NCBI GenBank assembly: GCA_003139095.1
Contig: PLHW01000062.1
Coordinates: 124,001-188,000, forward strand
DNA from: Acidobacteriaceae bacterium
Lineage (GTDB): Bacteria > Acidobacteriota > Terriglobia > Terriglobales > Acidobacteriaceae
Reading direction: 5' to 3'
Length of the DNA: 64,000 bases
Part shown: in pieces, positions 1 to 6,641 of the stretch
Layout: each line of letters begins with the position of its first letter
Numbering within the stretch: the stretch's first letter is position 1
Position numbers and translations under genes: made by a program
The notes under the pieces: model-generated
Databases searched by the model: none
Told to the model about the DNA's origin: nothing
Seen by the model: the letters and a program-made list of their open reading frames with translations, nothing else

Positions 1-2
1 GC

Positions 3-380
3 TGGCTGCTGAACTCGCGCCGCGTCCGCGACCGCATCGCGGGGAAGAGCGCAGGCAGCCGCGCCGAGACGCTGGATGCGCTGCGGCTGCTGAAGCCGCT
101 GGTGCGCTTCGACGGCAAGGGCCAGCCAGCGCGGGCCGAGCTGGCCGAGGCGCTGCGCCGCGAGCGCGTGAGCATCGAGATCCCGGGAGACATCCTGGCG
201 GTGGAGAAGACAGACGTGGCGCTGGCGCGCGAGTGGCGCGACGCAACCCGCTGGGCCTTCCGCGAGAGCCTGAAAGCTGGGTTCTTCGTCGCCGAGTACT
301 GCCGCTCTCTGCGCGGGCAGCAGGGGCCGGGGGCGTACCTCCTTCAGCGTGGCCCGCTAGCCGACTTCATCGCCGGGTGA
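3..380 (+). CDS. C-terminal part of a GNAT-like acyltransferase (COG3375 type)
   Basis: The window opens inside this gene; the frame is open from base 3 to the TGA at 378-380, giving 125 residues with no start. Visible landmarks are LNSRRVRDR near residue 4, VRFDG near 33, SIEIPGD near 59 and EWRDATRWAF near 78. The order of a WW/LNS-RV stretch, an EIP-D stretch and a final EWR-TR-AF helix fits my recollection of the predicted acetyltransferases grouped as COG3375; substrate unknown. The two parS-like sites begin 16 bases after its stop, so it is the last gene before the accessory region. The assignment is by remembered pattern only; the coding call itself is firm. Confidence 0.65.
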   Translation, partial: WLLNSRRVRDRIAGKSAGSRAETLDALRLLKPLVRFDGKGQPARAELAEALRRERVSIEIPGDILAVEKTDVALAREWRDATRWAFRESLKAGFFVAEYCRSLRGQQGPGAYLLQRGPLADFIAG

Positions 381-395
381 GGGGGGCCGGGGTAG

Positions 396-411
396 TGTTC
401 CACGTGGAACA
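396..411. promoter_or_regulatory. parS-like centromere palindrome, copy 1
   Basis: TGTTCCACGTGGAACA is a perfect 16-bp palindrome. It matches the chromosomal parS consensus bound by ParB (TGTTNCACGTGNAACA class). No parA or parB is inside the window. Confidence 0.8.
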
Positions 412-437
412 CTTTGCGGGTTGGGGAATGCTCCCAA

Positions 438-453
438 TGTTCCACGTGGAACA
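438..453. promoter_or_regulatory. parS-like centromere palindrome, copy 2
   Basis: A second identical TGTTCCACGTGGAACA lies 42 bp (about four helical turns) from copy 1, on the same face of the helix. Two exact copies so close together are very unlikely by chance. Confidence 0.8.
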
Positions 454-835
454 TTTGTGCATGTGTAAATATATGTACAGTTTGTACGTTCGTGGGCGAA
501 GATAATGCGAAACTTGGAGGCGAAAATAAATTTGGTTTTTGGGTGGCGTGAAAGTGGGCGAATCGGGGATTTTTCGTTGGCGGGATGTTTACTATCTGGT
601 TATAGAGCGCCTTCTTTAATCTTCGTTTGACCTATGAGAAGGCTGGAGTTAGCGCGGGTTTCTGGTTTACGGGTCTAGAATCAAGCACTTATAGCGAAGT
701 GTTTGGGAGTAAGGGACTTACTAGTGGCGAGTTACCTCGCTTTGCGTGTGATAGGGGGTTTCTGGGGCTGGATTTTGTCAAGTTGACAGGGCGTGCTATG
801 GGAATTGAAATTCGGGAAGAGCGGCGCGAAGGGGC
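454..835. other. AT-richer gene-free stretch after the parS pair
   Basis: About 380 bases with clearly lower GC than the flanks. Only short, biased open frames are present and none resembles a protein. I see no tRNA, integrase or clean terminal repeat. It may be the boundary of the accessory region that follows. Confidence 0.5.
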
Positions 836-839
836 ATGA

Positions 840-962
840 AGTCACAGGCAATTCAAGCATCCCGGGAGAAAAGGACGGGTTACGGTGCCACATCCGGAGC
901 GGGATATACCGATTGGCACACTCAAGAGCATCGAAAGGCAGGCGGGACTCAAGCTGCGGTGA
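840..962 (+). pseudogene. hicA: HicA toxin remnant (C-terminal half)
   Basis: In the frame of base 840 the DNA reads SHRQFKHPGRKGRVTVPHP followed by ERDIPIGTLKSIERQAGLK and a TGA at 960-962. This is the C-terminal half of the HicA mRNA-interferase family, including the catalytic-region SH-Q-F-HP motif. A TGA at 837-839 sits directly before it in frame, and the expected N-terminal part (start, about 25 residues with DGW) cannot be read upstream in any single frame. I therefore call a broken toxin. It lies 63 bases before intact hicB, the usual hicA-hicB order. Alternatively a non-ATG start inside 840-962 could give a fragment, unlikely to be active. Confidence 0.8.
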
Positions 963-1025
963 TCCAAACTTGGTCCAAACTGCGGATGATCGAGATCAAC
1001 CAATCCCGCCCGGACAGGGGAGCGT

Positions 1026-1457
1026 ATGGAATACATTGCCTATCTTCATAAAGACCGGGGATCGGATTACGGCGTGAGCTTTCCGGATTTTCCCGGATGC
1101 ATCACCGCCGGACGGACTCTGGACGAAGCGAGCCGGATGGCGGAGGAGGCGCTGGCCCTGCATATCCAGGGCATGATCGAGGACAGAGACCCGGTGCCGG
1201 AACCCTCGAAGCTCGAGGACATTGCGAAGGACGCAGCCCGGCAGGGAGCGATTGCCTTCATGGTGAAAGTGGAAGCGCCGGATGCGACCGTGCGCGTGAA
1301 CATCACGGCGCGGGAAAGCCAGATCGCGAAGATCGACGAGTTAGCCGAGGCTGCCGGCATGACGCGGTCCGGCTATATGGTGCGCGCGGCCATCGGCGGC
1401 CAGCGCGGCGGGATGCGAGCTAAATCGCGCGGCAGGCAGTTCCGGACCCGCCAATAA
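1026..1457 (+). CDS. hicB: HicB-family antitoxin
   Basis: 143 residues. The N-terminus, MEYIAYLHKD then DYGVSFPDFPGC near residue 18, is the HicB partial RNase-H-like fold (UPF0150); the DEASRMAEEAL helix follows. The C-terminal part, VRVNITARESQIAKIDELA near residue 93, is a ribbon-helix-helix DNA-binding domain, as in HicB antitoxins that repress their own operon. GGGGAG stands three bases before ATG. In a functional pair HicB neutralises HicA; here HicA is broken, so this is an orphan that may persist as a repressor or as an anti-addiction gene. Identification is firm; present role is inference. Confidence 0.9.
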   Translation: MEYIAYLHKDRGSDYGVSFPDFPGCITAGRTLDEASRMAEEALALHIQGMIEDRDPVPEPSKLEDIAKDAARQGAIAFMVKVEAPDATVRVNITARESQIAKIDELAEAAGMTRSGYMVRAAIGGQRGGMRAKSRGRQFRTRQ

Positions 1458-1520
1458 CGATGAGGACCGGCATGGCGAAAATCTGGGGTACGTCCCGTCT
1501 GTCCCCGGGTGTCGTCCCCG

Positions 1521-1655
1521 GGGATCCGGGAAAGTCTGTACAAAACGTCTCTACGAAATCTGAGCGCAGGCGCCCACCCGCGTTTTGAAACCATCAATTC
1601 CGTCCTGCATGCGCTCGGCGTGAAGTTCGCCGTCGTGGGTGAACGCGAGAGTTAG
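1521..1655 (+). pseudogene. higA: HigA-like antidote remnant
   Basis: Frame of base 1521 reads GIRESLYKTSLRNLSAG then HPRFETINSVLHALGVK and ends at TAG 1653-1655. This matches the C-terminal half of the XRE-type 'addiction module antidote' (HigA) family, whose members carry RESLY-LS-GNP-F-T-VL-ALG. A small in-frame oddity (TSLRN) sits where the family goes straight from LYK to LS. No start, no helix-turn-helix N-terminus and no HigB partner are present nearby, so it is a fragment. Confidence 0.7.
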
Positions 1656-1701
1656 ACCGGGCTGCCGAAGGAAGGTCTCAGGCGGTCGGCGGCTGTGGCA
1701 T

Positions 1702-1728
1702 CCTACCCTTCGAAGAGCGAAGGGTAGG
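1702..1728. repeat. Perfect 11-bp stem-loop
   Basis: CCTACCCTTCG and CGAAGGGTAGG flank the loop AAGAG. The element lacks a T-tract, so it is more likely a dispersed palindrome than a terminator. It stands between the higA remnant and the restriction cassette. Confidence 0.6.
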
Positions 1729-1768
1729 GCACACGGCTCCCACAACCAACACATCGTAATGGCTGCTC

Positions 1769-1778
1769 TGCTATGTTC
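1769..1778 (+). promoter_or_regulatory. Candidate extended -10 upstream of the restriction-like gene
   Basis: TGCTATGTTC contains TG-N-TATGTT, an extended -10 pattern, about 90 bases before the ATG at 1870. The same ten bases recur at 2568-2577 in front of the methyltransferase. No convincing -35 is visible. Confidence 0.35.
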
Positions 1779-1869
1779 AACCCCGGAAACCAGATAGGCA
1801 CTGTTTTTTGTCTTCATCTTTTGCTACCAGTTCTTGAGGGTGCAGAGGTCATGCAGCCGACGAAGACGA

Positions 1870-2490
1870 ATGGCACAGCGAAACAACGCAGGAACCAAAC
1901 GGGTGTCGAGCGGAGTCGGCCCGCCTACCGACTTAGACTTTGAGAAGGCTCTGATGTTTTTTCATGCCTACATGTATGGCCCTCTGCAGGGCAAGCTGCG
2001 CCTATACCGGGCGCGCGATGTGCATTCTGTGGGCAAGGCACTTTCTTCTGACTGGGAAGTCTTCGCGTCCATCCTTGTCAAGGACATCGGCACGAAGTTG
2101 ACCAAGGGTGTGGATTTGAGCAGGTACGAAGTCAAATCCGCTGAAGACGGTGGGAGCTATGAATACCAGTACCACAAGATCTCGGGGAAGCAAAAACTCG
2201 TAGACGACAAACGAGTCGGACACTTGTTCTTTGACCACAAGGACAATCTTCGCAGCGTTGATCTCCGCTACGCATCTGGCGCGGCCCTGTCAGAGTTCTT
2301 CGACAAATGGCTGAAAGAGTTCCCTGACCCGTACAAACAGCGTTATCGCAAAGGTATTCCCTTTCGTTTTGTCAAAGAGAATGGCACCCTGCTGATGAGC
2401 TTGCGCGACGGCGAGGTCACATTTCCACGCCTTCAGGCGGCGGGTTCGCGGAAAGCGACCGAGGGACTGGCTACCGACGAAGACGCGTGA
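1870..2490 (+). CDS. Candidate type II restriction endonuclease of the cassette
   Basis: 206 residues from the ATG at 1870; an in-frame TTG at 1834 would add 12 Arg-rich residues that look untranslated. A PD-(D/E)xK-like core is suggested by KDIGTKLTKGVDL followed by YEVKSA (D-x4-ExK), then SYEYQYHK, GKQKL and GHLFFDH. The C-terminal third has KQRYRKGIPFRFVKENG, a basic segment that could bind DNA. It sits 113 bases upstream of a DNA cytosine-5 methyltransferase with a Vsr gene beyond, the expected place of a cognate nuclease. The arrangement KSA-x-YQYH recalls the NgoBV/NlaIV (GGNNCC) group, but I cannot verify that. No start or stop damage is seen. Confidence 0.6.
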   Translation: MAQRNNAGTKRVSSGVGPPTDLDFEKALMFFHAYMYGPLQGKLRLYRARDVHSVGKALSSDWEVFASILVKDIGTKLTKGVDLSRYEVKSAEDGGSYEYQYHKISGKQKLVDDKRVGHLFFDHKDNLRSVDLRYASGAALSEFFDKWLKEFPDPYKQRYRKGIPFRFVKENGTLLMSLRDGEVTFPRLQAAGSRKATEGLATDEDA

Positions 2491-2567
2491 GTGCGAGAGA
2501 GACGCCTGCACTGAAGGGTCGTCTTCCAGCGTGCTGAAGGGTACGCTAGATTCCCACAGGACTACCG

Positions 2568-2577
2568 TGCTATGTTC
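2568..2577 (+). promoter_or_regulatory. Candidate extended -10 upstream of the methyltransferase
   Basis: TGCTATGTTC, identical to 1769-1778, lies 27 bases before the methyltransferase ATG. This suggests the methyltransferase has its own promoter, as is common in type II R-M systems. Confidence 0.4.
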
Positions 2578-2603
2578 TCGACGAGAGATTCTCACAAGGC
2601 CCC

Positions 2604-3866
2604 ATGGTAGCTGCGACAGCTGTTGTTGATCAGCCCACGGCTGATTCATATCTCGAATCTGTCGAGCGCTCACCTTCCGACGAACTTAACTGCATCGAGT
2701 TTTTTGCTGGCATCGGGCTGACCCACTTGGGTCTTAGCGTACACGGTTGGAAATGCGTCTACGCGAACGATATCGAACCCAAGAAAAGACGCATGTATGA
2801 GGACCGCTTCGGAAAGGCAGACTACTACCACGTTGAAGACGTCTGGAAGACCGACAGGATTCTTGCCAGAATCCCGTCGCGTCGCGTTGACCTTGCGACC
2901 GCTTCCTTCCCGTGCGTCGATCTGTCGCTTGCGGGCAATCTGAAGGGTTTGTCGGGCAGTGAATCGAGTGCATTCTACGGTTTTATCAAGGTGATGAAAA
3001 AGCTACGTCAGGAGGGCCGCGCGCCGAGAGCCGTGCTTATCGAGAACGTAATCGGGTTTCTCAGTGCGCACGACGGTAAGCACTTTCGGGCGGCGCTTCA
3101 GCAGCTCGCCGACCTCGGCTACTTCGTAGATGCGTTCGTCGTCGATGCGAAACACTTCACACCGCAGAGTCGCCCGCGTGTGTTCATCGTGGGCTTCGAA
3201 GACCGGCTGATGCCTGCAAAGCGGTATCAGTACTATCTCTTCGAGGGAGATACGCTTGACACGTTTCGAGAGAACCCAGAGCCTCTGGAAAGCGCATTGC
3301 GGCCCAGAAGACTGCTTGAAAAACTCAGTGCCTCGAAGTTGCGGACTGGATGGATTCCCTTGTCCTTGCCACACCTGCCTGGAGAACAGCGCAGCCTTCA
3401 CAAGTCCATCGACACAGACGATTCACAAGAATGGTGGCAGGAGTGGCGTGTCAAGAAGCACCTTGCTGAGATGCACCCGGCGCACCTGAGCCGTGTGACT
3501 GAACTAAAGAAGGGCAAGGAACTCAGCGTGGGCACTATCTACCGTCGGGTGCGACATGGCAAATCGAGGTCGGAGATTCGCACCGATGGGCTTGCAGGTT
3601 GTCTGCGAACGCCGCGTGGTGGCAGTAGCAAGCAGATCGTATTCACTGCTGGCAAAGGCAAGATTCAGATGCGGTGGATGACGCCACGCGAGTACGCACG
3701 TCTTCAGGGCTGCCCAGATTTCCCCATCAAGGTCGAGCGTAACGAGGCGTTGTGGGGCTTCGGCGACGCTGTGTGTGTGCCGGTAATTAGTTGGATTGCA
3801 GAGAACGTGCTATCGCAGATTTTTCCTGCCACGATTCGTCAGCTTCAGCAAGCGGCTTGCGACTGA
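2604..3866 (+). CDS. DNA (cytosine-5-)-methyltransferase
   Basis: 420 residues, methylating C5 of cytosine with S-adenosylmethionine. Motifs in order: I, FFAGIGLTHLG near residue 33 (AdoMet binding); IV, SFPCVDLSLAG near 102 with the catalytic PC cysteine; VI, ENVIGF near 148; VIII, QSRPRVFIVGF near 189; the target-recognition region between about 215 and 345; IX-X, MTPREYARLQG near 355 and GFGDAVCVPVI near 383. All key residues are present, so it should be active. It follows the candidate nuclease and faces the Vsr gene, overlapping it by 57 bases at the 3' end. The specificity cannot be read from sequence; the Vsr partner suggests a T:G-repair need at the methylated cytosine. Confidence 0.95.
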   Translation: MVAATAVVDQPTADSYLESVERSPSDELNCIEFFAGIGLTHLGLSVHGWKCVYANDIEPKKRRMYEDRFGKADYYHVEDVWKTDRILARIPSRRVDLATASFPCVDLSLAGNLKGLSGSESSAFYGFIKVMKKLRQEGRAPRAVLIENVIGFLSAHDGKHFRAALQQLADLGYFVDAFVVDAKHFTPQSRPRVFIVGFEDRLMPAKRYQYYLFEGDTLDTFRENPEPLESALRPRRLLEKLSASKLRTGWIPLSLPHLPGEQRSLHKSIDTDDSQEWWQEWRVKKHLAEMHPAHLSRVTELKKGKELSVGTIYRRVRHGKSRSEIRTDGLAGCLRTPRGGSSKQIVFTAGKGKIQMRWMTPREYARLQGCPDFPIKVERNEALWGFGDAVCVPVISWIAENVLSQIFPATIRQLQQAACD

Positions 3867-4235
3867 ATCGGCATTCTTGAGCGTGCATTCCCAGATCACG
3901 GCGGTTCGCCAGCCAGCTTTGCGTAGAGCTTCGCGAACGCGTCTGTCGCGCCTTCGGTTCCCGTCGATTTTCTGCACCCAGTACGCCACATTCGACGTTG
4001 GCAGCGCCGCGTTCTTGCAGCCCTTGTGGGCGTGCCAGAAGCACCCATGTACGAACAGAGCCAGGTTGGAAGCTCGAAGGATGAAGTCGGGTTGTCCCGG
4101 TAGGTCGGCGTGTCGACTGAAAGGCAGCTTCAGCGACCGCAGCAACGCTTCGCATTTATTTTCTGCACCCGTGCCTTTTGAATGCACGGCTCGCATGATC
4201 TGGCTTCGCCGGGACTTGTTAAAGGTATCGGCCAT
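3810..4235 (-). CDS. vsr: Very short patch repair (Vsr) endonuclease
   Basis: 141 residues from the ATG at 4233-4235, where the family's typical start MADTFNKSRRSQIMRAV begins. Vsr nicks beside T:G mismatches arising from deamination of 5-methylcytosine. Visible family features: RSQIMRAV-S-GT-E near residue 10, LPGQPDFI near 48 with the catalytic Asp, FVHGCFWHAHKGC near 64 with Zn-binding His/Cys, and WECTLKN near 118. The length equals that of E. coli Vsr. It is convergent with and overlaps the methyltransferase by 57 bases, whereas dcm and vsr in E. coli overlap in the same direction. In-frame codons extending upstream to 4499 overlap a transposase remnant and are not needed. Confidence 0.93.
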   Translation of the reverse strand: MADTFNKSRRSQIMRAVHSKGTGAENKCEALLRSLKLPFSRHADLPGQPDFILRASNLALFVHGCFWHAHKGCKNAALPTSNVAYWVQKIDGNRRRDRRVREALRKAGWRTAVIWECTLKNADSVASRLLKLTNRGRKNLR

Positions 4236-4301
4236 GACATGTGACGACTTGTGACGACTCACTTCTTCGTGAACGGGGTGGCGTCTTTGTGCCTTGACGT
4301 C

Positions 4302-4469
4302 GCTCATGATGTTACGCAGCGCGGCAATCACCGGCAAGTGATTCTGTCGAGCGATTTTCAGACCTCGCCGCTTACCTGGAGTTACTGCGGCACTATGTCG
4401 TCCTGCGCCGTCTTTCTTTGGTGGTACTGGCTGATATCCAATCACGTGCACTTGATCGTGGACCTCGAA
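4302..4469 (+). pseudogene. REP-associated (IS200-like Y1) transposase remnant
   Basis: One frame reads HDVTQRGNHRQV near 4305 and, further on, WLISNHVHLIVDLE near 4431-4469. These are the N-terminal TQRGN motif and the HUH metal-binding motif (HVH) of TnpA_REP/RAYT transposases. Between them the matching residues (YLELLRHYVVLRR) are in another frame, so at least two frameshifts have occurred; the catalytic tyrosine part is absent. It lies at the end of the accessory block, just upstream of vsr on the opposite strand and 0.6 kb from a cluster of palindromes. Confidence 0.7.
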
Positions 4470-4518
4470 CGCCGGCGAGCGCGGAGTTTGATGCGCCACC
4501 GAGGGCGGGACGCCGGCG

Positions 4519-4986
4519 CTATGCCATCGGCTGGAGATCCTTGAGAGCTTTTTGTCCCTGGAACCAGCGGTAGACGAAAAAGGCGTGGACTCCGAAGGCC
4601 CAGATGGAAAAGACCGCCATGAGAGCGAGCATGTCGAGAGCGTAGAGGGCGATGCCGAGAATGAAAGCCCAGCGATATCCTTTGCGAGCGGCGAATCCGA
4701 GGGCGCAGAGGACGACGATCCACAGCACTACCGTTCCCTCGAATACGGTGGAAAAGTTTTCTCCGAAGCGGCGGCCGTAAAGGCCTAAGAGGTCGAAGAC
4801 GCCGATGTTGATGAGAAAGTGGATCTGGATGGGAAGGATGCCGCTGCTGGTGGCGGCCAGTCCGGCGGCGTAGAAGAAGTAGGTCGCATCTCTCTGGCTA
4901 TCTTCGCGCAGTTCGTCGCGACGCCATTGCTGAGCTTCCTTGTACTCTTCGTCCGTTCGGCCAGCGCCTGCGTTGAGTAGCTCCAT
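4519..4986 (-). CDS. Small integral membrane protein, unknown function
   Basis: 155 residues from ATG 4984-4986. The N-terminal 45 residues are hydrophilic and charged (TDEEYKEAQQWRRDELRED). About four hydrophobic segments follow: around residues 46-70, 84-103, 108-128 and 129-146. The protein ends in a short charged tail, WFQGQKALKDLQPMA. I do not recognise a family with certainty; the layout resembles small acidobacterial membrane proteins of unknown role. It is monocistronic, flanked by the transposase remnant downstream and the palindrome cluster upstream. Confidence 0.75.
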   Translation of the reverse strand: MELLNAGAGRTDEEYKEAQQWRRDELREDSQRDATYFFYAAGLAATSSGILPIQIHFLINIGVFDLLGLYGRRFGENFSTVFEGTVVLWIVVLCALGFAARKGYRWAFILGIALYALDMLALMAVFSIWAFGVHAFFVYRWFQGQKALKDLQPMA

Positions 4987-5094
4987 GGTTGATCCGGGAA
5001 AACGTGGTGAGTGTAACACGGAGAGGGTAGGTGAGTGGGTGAGTAAGAGCGAAGGGCCTCGACGGCTAAGAGCCGGGTGGGAGTGGGGTTTCAT

Positions 5095-5247
5095 CGCAGC
5101 GCTGAAGCGCTGCGCCACCCAAAATCGTCGGGCATCCCTGCGGGGTTTGGGTCGTAGACGTTCTTTCGCCCCTTTTGGGGCTGCGTCGTGTTTCCATTTC
5201 CACCCACGGCTTGCGCCGTGGGCTGCATTCTTGCGCCGCTTCGCGGC
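5095..5247. repeat. Cluster of short GC palindromes (REP-like)
   Basis: Four hairpins stand in 150 bases: CGCAGCGCT/AGCGCTGCG at 5095-5114; GCCCCTTTTGGGGC at 5168-5181; CCCACGGC-TTGC-GCCGTGGG at 5203-5222; GCCGC-TTC-GCGGC at 5235-5247. Such clustered small palindromes are what RAYT transposases mobilise, and a RAYT remnant lies upstream. No coding sequence is present in 4990-5580. Confidence 0.65.
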
Positions 5248-5401
5248 TGGCAGTGCGGGATTTGAATCAGCGTGGAAATGGCTTTCATAAGATGGTCCAG
5301 CCCGGCCACGGGGAGAACTCCTTGCATTGCCGGTTTGCGCTGCCGGCTGGCATGGGGTCCTTCGACTCCGCAGCCTCATCGCTGCGCGATGATGCTGCTC
5401 C

Positions 5402-5573
5402 GCTCAGGATGACAGCGTTGTAATAGATGCGGACTTATGGGGATTCTATGCTCAGGATGACAGCGTTGTGATGGATGCGGATTCTATGCTCAGGATGACC
5501 AGCGTTGTAATAGATGCGGACTTATGCGGACTTATGCTCAGGATGACGGCGTTGTAATGGACAGCGCTGTAAT
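5402..5573. repeat. Degenerate tandem repeat with GCTCAGGATGAC units
   Basis: Four copies of a unit beginning GCTCAGGATGAC start at 5402, 5450, 5488 and 5536, giving periods of 48, 38 and 48. Each unit carries GCGTTGTAATRGAT-like text and, in three, GCGGA/TTATG. The preceding bases 5357-5413 (TTCGACTCCG to CTCAGGATGACA) look like the dispersed acidobacterial repeat seen again near 34.28 kb and 48.29 kb. Confidence 0.7.
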
Positions 5574-5584
5574 GGATCTAAGCT

Positions 5585-6598
5585 CTATCTGGTGGCGGTT
5601 GCTATGTATTGGGGGCCTTTTACCGCTTTCATGTATTGGGCGCGCTCGAAGGCGGAGGGGTCGGGGCAGCGCTGCTGGCTCATGCTGCCGCGCATTTGCT
5701 GGACCGATTCGTATTCGTGGGCTTCCATCCACTGGCGGACGCCCTGCTCGATGGAGCGCAGGTGGTTGATGCCGTTGCGGAGGAGGGTGGAGCAGAGCAT
5801 GGTGACGTCGGAGCCGACCATGAGGAGTTTGATGACGTCTTCGGCGCCGTGAATGCCGCCGGTGGCGGCGAGGGCGGCTTTGACGCGGCCGTGGAGAACG
5901 CCGATCCAGGTGAGCGGGAGGCGCATGGCTTGCGGCGTGCTGAGGAGGACGTGGGGAGCGATGGAGAGAGTTTCGAGATCGACGTCGGGCTGATAGAAGC
6001 GGTTGAAGAGGACGAGGGCGTCGGCGCCGGCGGCGTCGATGCGCTGGGCCATGTTGGCGAAGTTGCTGAAGAACGGGCTGAGCTTAATGGCGACGGGAAT
6101 GTGGACGGCGGTTTTGACGGCCTGGACGATGTCGAGGTAGTGCTGCTCGACTTCGGCGGAGGACAGGTTGGGGTCGGTGACGACCCAGTAGATGTTGCAC
6201 TCGAGGGCGTCGGCGCCGGCCTCTTCGATTTGGGTGGCGTATTGGATCCAGCCGCCGACGGAGGAGCCGTTGAGGCTGGCGACGATGGGGATTTGCACGG
6301 CGGCTTTGGCTTTGCGGATGTGCTCGAGATAGTCGTCGGGGCCGAGGTGGTATTCGCTGGCCTCGGGGAAGTAGCTGAGACTCTCGGCAAAGCTCTCGGT
6401 GCCGGCGCTGAGATAGAAGTCGAGTTCGAGGCTTTCTTGCTTTAATTGCTCTTCGAAGAGGGAATAGAGGACGACGGCGGAAGCGCCGGCGTCTTCGAGC
6501 TGGCGGATGGAAGAGATCTCTTGCGAGAGCGGGGAAGCGGAGGCGACGAGGGGAGTGCGAAGCTGTAGTCCTAAATAGCGTGTGGTGAGGTCGAGCAT
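5585..6598 (-). CDS. Dihydroorotate dehydrogenase-like flavoprotein linked to nifJ
   Basis: 337 residues, FMN-dependent TIM-barrel fold of the dihydroorotate dehydrogenase family. Seen: the N-terminal LGLQLRTPLVASASPLSQ motif, PIVASLNGSSVGGW near residue 104, GADALECNIYW near 129, IPVAIKLSPFF near 170 (the Lys that binds FMN), LVLFNRFYQPD near 198 and ATGGIHGAEDVIKLLMVGSD near 243. It lies 43 bases downstream of nifJ in the same direction, so the two are probably co-transcribed. 'DHOD-like' proteins are often found beside nifJ; their substrate is unsettled and this gene is probably not the biosynthetic pyrD. Confidence 0.85.
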   Translation of the reverse strand: MLDLTTRYLGLQLRTPLVASASPLSQEISSIRQLEDAGASAVVLYSLFEEQLKQESLELDFYLSAGTESFAESLSYFPEASEYHLGPDDYLEHIRKAKAAVQIPIVASLNGSSVGGWIQYATQIEEAGADALECNIYWVVTDPNLSSAEVEQHYLDIVQAVKTAVHIPVAIKLSPFFSNFANMAQRIDAAGADALVLFNRFYQPDVDLETLSIAPHVLLSTPQAMRLPLTWIGVLHGRVKAALAATGGIHGAEDVIKLLMVGSDVTMLCSTLLRNGINHLRSIEQGVRQWMEAHEYESVQQMRGSMSQQRCPDPSAFERAQYMKAVKGPQYIATATR

Positions 6599-6641
6599 GT
6601 CTTTCTCCTGTCAGAAACTTTGAGCTATGGACTGCGAGCTT

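Noticed and set aside
454-835. tRNA or integrase marking the edge of the accessory region
   Set aside because: No TPsiC arm, cloverleaf or integrase motif could be found.
4251-4544. 97-codon frame as an intact gene
   Set aside because: Contains RAYT motifs at both ends but a frameshifted middle and no catalytic Tyr; called a remnant.
5609-6445. Long open frame opposite the DHOD-like gene
   Set aside because: Same compositional shadow; the minus-strand product has clear family motifs.
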